Source: Phallus indusiatus
Taxonomy: Eukaryota > Basidiomycota > Agaricomycetes > Phallales > Phallaceae
NCBI GenBank assembly: GCA_027605045.1
Contig: JAQFWX010000020.1
Coordinates: 496,001-560,000, forward strand
Direction: 5' to 3'
DNA length: 64,000 nt
The notes beneath the pieces were generated by a model that worked only from the letters and a program-made list of their open reading frames with translations, ran no database searches and was not told the origin of the DNA. The first letter of the stretch is position 1; each line of letters begins with the position of its first letter. Both the position numbers and the translations under genes were made by a program. Below, one piece after another: positions 59,694 to 64,000 of the stretch.

Positions 59694-60425
59694 ATGGACT
59701 CTTCTCCTCCACCCTCTGCACCCCCACTCGTCACCCTCAACGATGTGGCGACTATTATTATGCGGCAGTTCGCGGAAATGGATGCCCGCTTGGCAAGACA
59801 GGAATCCCAGGCCTCGCAGATGATTGAGGTGCTGCAGAGCATCAGAGACGCGGCTAGAGCTGCTCCAACCCAAAACCCCCCTGTGGGCGACGCGTCCTCG
59901 TCTGGACAACCACCGGCTCCTGAGCATCAAGCCAGTTCACGCTCTTCCCGAAATACCCGACCTGCTGTACCTCCTTCGTTCGACGGAGATCGCTCCAAGG
60001 GTCGTGCCTTCTGGAACACTGTCGAGTTCTACATGAGTATATGCAGTCGCGACTTCGAGACTGATGAACTCAAGATCGGCTGGGCGATGTCGTACATGAA
60101 TGAAGGTCGTGCCCTCACCTTCAGCGAATCTATGCTGAAAAGGTATCAAAGAGGAGAGAAGCCTTTCACTGACTGGGATGCCTTCCGAGAAAGATTCAAG
60201 GCTGATTTCTTTCCACAATCCGAGCAAGAAGATGCCATCAACACCCTCTACTCCAACCGCTATGTCCAAGGCAACAGGACTGTGGAAGAATATGTAGACG
60301 CCTTCCGCGTACTCATTGAGCACGCTGGCTTTACGGAAGGACTCGCCATTAACACGTACTTTCGTAACGGTCTAGACCCGGCAATTGCATCTCTGGTTGT
60401 AACGGATCCACCGCATGCAGTGGAT
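59694..60425 (+). pseudogene. Ty3/gypsy gag, first part
   Basis: ATG at 59694 opens a gag polyprotein: a Pro/Ser-rich start, a coiled-coil-like stretch (FAEMDARLARQESQASQMIE) and a capsid domain (PPSFDGDRSKGRAFWNTVEF, DWDAFRERFKADFFP, RTVEEYVDAFR). The frame ends in a TGA at 60426 where the hairpin-rich insertion begins; gag resumes at 60722. Confidence 0.85.
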
Positions 60426-60716
60426 TGAGTATATGCCACTTAGGCATATGCAGAGGGCTTCGCCCTCTGCAGTAGTTACTATTACTTACTCTAATAACAG
60501 AGGCGCTTAACGCCTCTGGCTGCGGCGAGCCATTATGTAATAACTATACATTAGTAGTAGCTACGCGCGTGCTGATTCAGCACGCGCAACTTGTTTTACT
60601 CCACAAAGAAAATACAGCACTTTGGTCTGTTACTTGTGGCGTGAAACTACAGCGTGATATAAACTGTGTACCGCAAGCGGTACACTATAAAAAGTAACGA
60701 AACGTTACACTGGTAG
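60426..60716. mobile_element. Hairpin-rich insertion inside gag
   Basis: About 290 bp interrupt gag. They contain six perfect small inverted repeats: 60431-60449 (7-bp arms), 60449-60471 (10-bp arms, loop TTC), 60498-60518 (8-bp), 60565-60587 (11-bp, one central base), 60666-60685 (9-bp, loop AA) and 60694-60708 (6-bp). The spacers are AT-rich. There is no open frame and I could not identify terminal repeats or a target duplication. Confidence 0.7.
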
Positions 60717-60721
60717 CGACG

Positions 60722-61452
60722 ATGAAAGACCGACCCGCACTCCACGACTACGAAGGCTGGATCAGGCAAGCACGCATGTTTGACATGGACAGGCGTTCCA
60801 ACGAGGCCTTCACCGCTGCTCGCCGCCGACTCGTAGGCTCTGGAACAGCTCAGACAAATCCCGCAGCTGTCCCCGTTAATCGACCTCGTCCCAACCCTTT
60901 CCCGTCGTATCAGACCCTCCAGATCCAGAGGAGGCCCCTGCCCCTTCCTATCAGGCTCCTCCCTATCCACCTCCCAGGCCATCATCTCAAATCATGCCCG
61001 TGTTACCTCCGAGACCTGCGGCTCCTGCTCCTGCACCACAGGTTAGGCATGACCCGATGGACGTTGACGCTGCCCGTCGACGTGCTGGCCTAGAATCAAC
61101 CAGGTGCCGTCGCTGTGGAGCAACAGGCCATTGGGCTCGCGAATGCCCTCGTGCATATGACATCCGATATCTCCAGCCCGAGGAATTAGACGACAGTATC
61201 GCGCATCTGCTGGCCCAGAAAGACGCGCTAGAAGCCCAGACACATGGTGACTCTGCTCTGACAGAAGGAGAGACTGTAGCCGCAGCAGAGGTAGAGGATT
61301 TTCAAAACGGCGACGAGTGATAGATGCACCCTCGTTGCCGACATCTAATAGATTCGACGTTTTGTACATAGATCGCGAACAAAATGACACTTCTGATTCG
61401 AATCTAACTACCCCTGCTGCATCCCCTGCTAAACCCGAAGAATCGTCTCCAC
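60722..61452 (+). pseudogene. Ty3/gypsy gag, second part with zinc knuckle
   Basis: Gag resumes with ALHDYEGWIRQARMFDMDRR. A one-base shift occurs between about 60900 and 60930; the frame then continues through a Pro-rich linker into a CCHC zinc knuckle (CRRCGATGHWAREC, 61110-61151), as in gag nucleocapsids. The frame stops at 61320. The flanking text runs on to the solo LTR insertion at 61453. Confidence 0.75.
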
Positions 61453-61848
61453 TGTTAGGGCACGACCGTTCAGCGATTAGACTTAAGGATCGGACTGCTA
61501 CTATAACCCAGTAACCCAGTCTATAATAGCGCAAGGAACTACTCATGCGCGCACGGAAGTATATATACATGTTTACGTTATCTCTAACCAATAACTAACA
61601 GGTGCATTATCTGCCAATAGGAAGAGTCGGCAGTCGAGGACACACGGACGACATAGAGAAAGAGGGAGATGTGACAGAATGAGGCGAACGGAGAAACGGG
61701 GAGAGTTCGGAAGAATACGCGGGGGATGAGTACGGACCGGCATACCGGGTACCGTATGACCGACGTAGAGCGCGTAGGCATCTAAGTAGGTTATACTATA
61801 CTACGCTAATATACTAGAATGACCGTAAACCCGGGACGTACCCTGACA
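61453..61848 (+). mobile_element. Solo LTR of family 2 inserted in the gypsy element
   Basis: A 396-bp LTR, TGTTAGGGCACG...CGTACCCTGACA, with perfect target duplications TCCAC (61448-61452 and 61849-61853). It shares the termini, but not the interior, of family 1. Its removal with one duplication reconnects the retroelement text on both sides. Confidence 0.88.
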
Positions 61849-64000
61849 TCCACCTGCTACACGCTCTGTTTCAACTCCATGTATGCTGTCGCCTTCTCTA
61901 CGTCGCGCATTACCAAGCGAATACCGACTCGCAGCTACTGCTGGCACGCAGAAGCTAGAGATCCCGGTGGAACTACAGAGTGTTGACACTGGAGCCCTGC
62001 TGCACAGCAAGGCCATGCTGGACACTGGAGCTAGCGGTATGTTCCTCGATCGCGACTTTGTCGAGAAGCATCGGCTTCCCTCCGTACGTCTTGCTAAACC
62101 AATTCCCGTGTTTAACGTCGACGGTACGCCCAACCATGCTGGTTCTATCACCCACGTCGTCGACCTCGTTGTTCGCTTTCGAGATCACTCTGAACGCACC
62201 TTGTTCGCCGTTACCTCGCTCAAGTATCCCGTCCTATTTGGGCTGCCATGGTTCAAGGCTCACAATCCCGTCATAGACTACGCAACTGGTCGAGTAGAGT
62301 TCATGCGCTGCAGCCCCAGTTGTCGGTCTTGTGCTCCACGCTGGCCAGCGGGTAAGCTCTCTAAGCGTGCATTCCAACAGATCCGACGCGCACCTCTACC
62401 AGAGCTTGACGACACCGAGGCCGATGATCCTGATATACCAGACCTGGTTGACGTCGAGTCTGAGATTGAGGAAGGTGATCGACTATTCGCGATATCAATA
62501 CTGCCTGACGAGCCCGACACTCACCGCATATATGCCACCGAGACCATCTCCCAGCGACTGGCTCGGGCTCACGCCAACAACGCAGACGCACCAGCACCCA
62601 AAGGCTTTCGGGATATCGTGCCAGAGATGTTCCACGACTTTGCCGACATTTTCTCGAAGGAGTCGTTCGACTCGTTGCCGCAGTCGAAGAAGTGGGACCA
62701 CCCGATAGAGCTTGTGCCGGGTTCTGAGCCTAAGTCTTGCAAGATCTACCCACTGTCGCCTAATGAGCAGGCCGAGTTAGATGCGTTTCTGGAAGAAAAC
62801 CTTGCATCTGGACGAATCTGACCCTCGAAGTCGCCTATGGCGTCCCCAGTCTTCTTCATCAAGAAGAAAGATGGCTCTCTCCGTCTTATTCAGGACTATC
62901 GCGCGTTGAATGCCATGACAATCAAGAATCGCTACCCGCTACCTCTGATCTCCGAGCTCATCAACAAGCTACAGGGTGCCCGGTACTTTACCAAACTGGA
63001 CGTGCGCTGGGGCTATAACAATGTACGGATAAAGGAAGGAGATGAGTGGAAGGCTGCTTTCCGCACCAATCGCGGCCTCTTCGAGCCCCTGGTGATGTTC
63101 TTTGGTCTCACTAACAGCCCTGCCACCTTCCAGACGATGATGAACGAGATCTTCGAGGATATGATCTCTGAAGGTGTTGTTGCCGTCTACATCGACGACA
63201 TTCTCATCTACACGCAGAGTCGGGAACAGCACGACCAGATCACCCGACGTGTTCTCGAACGTCTCCGCGATCACAAGTTGTACCTCAAGGCGGAGAAGTG
63301 CGAGTTTTGCCGGACCAAGATCGAGTACCTGGGTGTCGTCATTTCCGAGAACACCGTCGAGATGGACCCCGCGAAAGTCTCGGGTGTCAGAGACTGGCCA
63401 GTCCCGAAAAATGTCACTGAGGTCCAGTCCTTCCTAGGTTTCGCCAACTTTTATCGTCGGTTTATCAAGGACTTTGCGCGTATCGCCAATCCCATGTTTG
63501 GGTTAACCAAAAAGGACACCCCCTTCGTCTGGTCTGACAACTGTCAGCATGCCTTCGATACACTAAAGTCGTCTATCACGTCCGCCCCCATCCTCCTCAT
63601 TCCCAACCCCGCTAACCCTTACAGAGTTGAGGCCGACAGTTCCGACTTTGCAACAGGTGCAGTTCTCTCACAGTTGTCGAACGATGACGGCAAATGGCAC
63701 CCAGTTGCTTTCTTCTCGAAAGCCCTTAGCCCCGTCGAACGCAACTACGAGATTCACGACAAGGAAATGCTGGCTATCATACGGTCTCTAGAGGAATGGC
63801 GACACTTTCTTGAAGGCGCGTCTCACCCTATCGACATACGGACTGATCACAAGAATCTCGAGTACTTCATGTCCGCGCGTAACCTCAATCGTCGTCAAGC
63901 CAGATGGTCAGTATATCTCTCGCGTTTCGATTTTACTCTACAGCATATACCGGGTAAATCAATGGGTAAACCTGATGGTTTATCCCGTCGGTCAGACCAT
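61849..64000 (+). pseudogene. Ty3/gypsy pol: protease, reverse transcriptase, RNase H (runs off right edge)
   Basis: One frame runs from the solo LTR to the window end, broken only by a TGA at 62819-62821. The aspartic protease has LDTGASGMFLD (about 62018-62050). Reverse transcriptase starts after the stop with SPVFFIKKKDGSLRLIQDYR and contains FTKLDVRWGYNN and the catalytic YIDDILIY (about 63190-63213). RNase H shows RVEADSSDFATGAVLSQ and EMLAIIRSLEEWRHFLEGA with TDHKNLEYF. Integrase should follow beyond the edge. The stop lies where relatives have Arg (CGA), so a single C-to-T change explains it. The element is fungal and inactive as read. Confidence 0.88.

Noticed and set aside
59937..60323. 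128-codon minus-strand frame
   Set aside because: It is a shadow of the gag capsid frame on the plus strand.
60426..60716. Hairpin-rich segment as an ordinary intron (GTATAT...GGTAG)
   Set aside because: Splicing at these sites leaves the TGA in frame, and no alternative donor restores the gag frame.

Overview
This window looks like nuclear DNA of a filamentous basidiomycete, most likely an Agaricomycete. Coding exons are broken by many 45-65 bp introns. The gene content fits that group: a multi-intron laccase, a PDR-type ABC transporter, an atypical G-alpha, a C2-NACHT (NLR-like) gene, F-box-like paralogues and a DUF6533-type seven-helix membrane protein. I rebuilt exon structures by hand from splice signals, reading-frame phase and family motifs.

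Layout. 1-342: 5' end of an aspartate kinase gene (minus strand, runs off the left edge). 1.9-8.0 kb: duplicated block with two F-box-like genes in inverted orientation and two copies of a small Cys-containing gene, one decayed. 8.4-14.7 kb: NLR region with a deletion relic and, at 10483-13641 (minus), a gene that reads C2-like / helical / NACHT and then switches to tandem VHL beta domains. 16.8-31.0 kb (plus): laccase, S28 serine peptidase, PDR ABC transporter and G-alpha, all with intact frames. 32.8-36.4 kb (minus): DUF4336 protein and a secreted type-B carboxylesterase. 39.0-40.9 kb (plus): monocarboxylate-type MFS transporter. 41.6-42.7 kb (minus): free-standing tandem VHL-beta protein, the paralogue of the NLR-fused part. 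44.3-47.8 kb (minus): ERMP1-like M28 membrane metallopeptidase. 48.3-50.6 kb (minus): cytochrome P450. 52.5-53.9 kb (plus): seven-helix membrane protein. 54.2-64 kb: stacked transposable elements, including a hAT-like MITE, nested solo LTRs with perfect 5-bp target duplications, and a decayed Ty3/gypsy element whose pol runs off the right edge.

Most notable points: (1) VHL beta domains that keep most of the residues known to form the hydroxyproline pocket of human VHL, once as a stand-alone protein and once joined to an NLR; (2) a roughly 290 bp insertion inside a retrotransposon gag that carries six small perfect hairpins; (3) five GC-AG introns among about 134 modelled, one with a GT-AG paralogue in the same window; (4) a 4-nt microexon in the switch II region of G-alpha; (5) a stack of transposons whose insertion order can be read from target duplications.

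There is no operon-like logic. Neighbouring genes have separate promoters (several have TATA boxes 40-130 bp upstream of the ATG) and unrelated functions, although laccase, peptidase, carboxylesterase, P450 and transporters are typical of a saprotrophic or wood- and litter-associated lifestyle.
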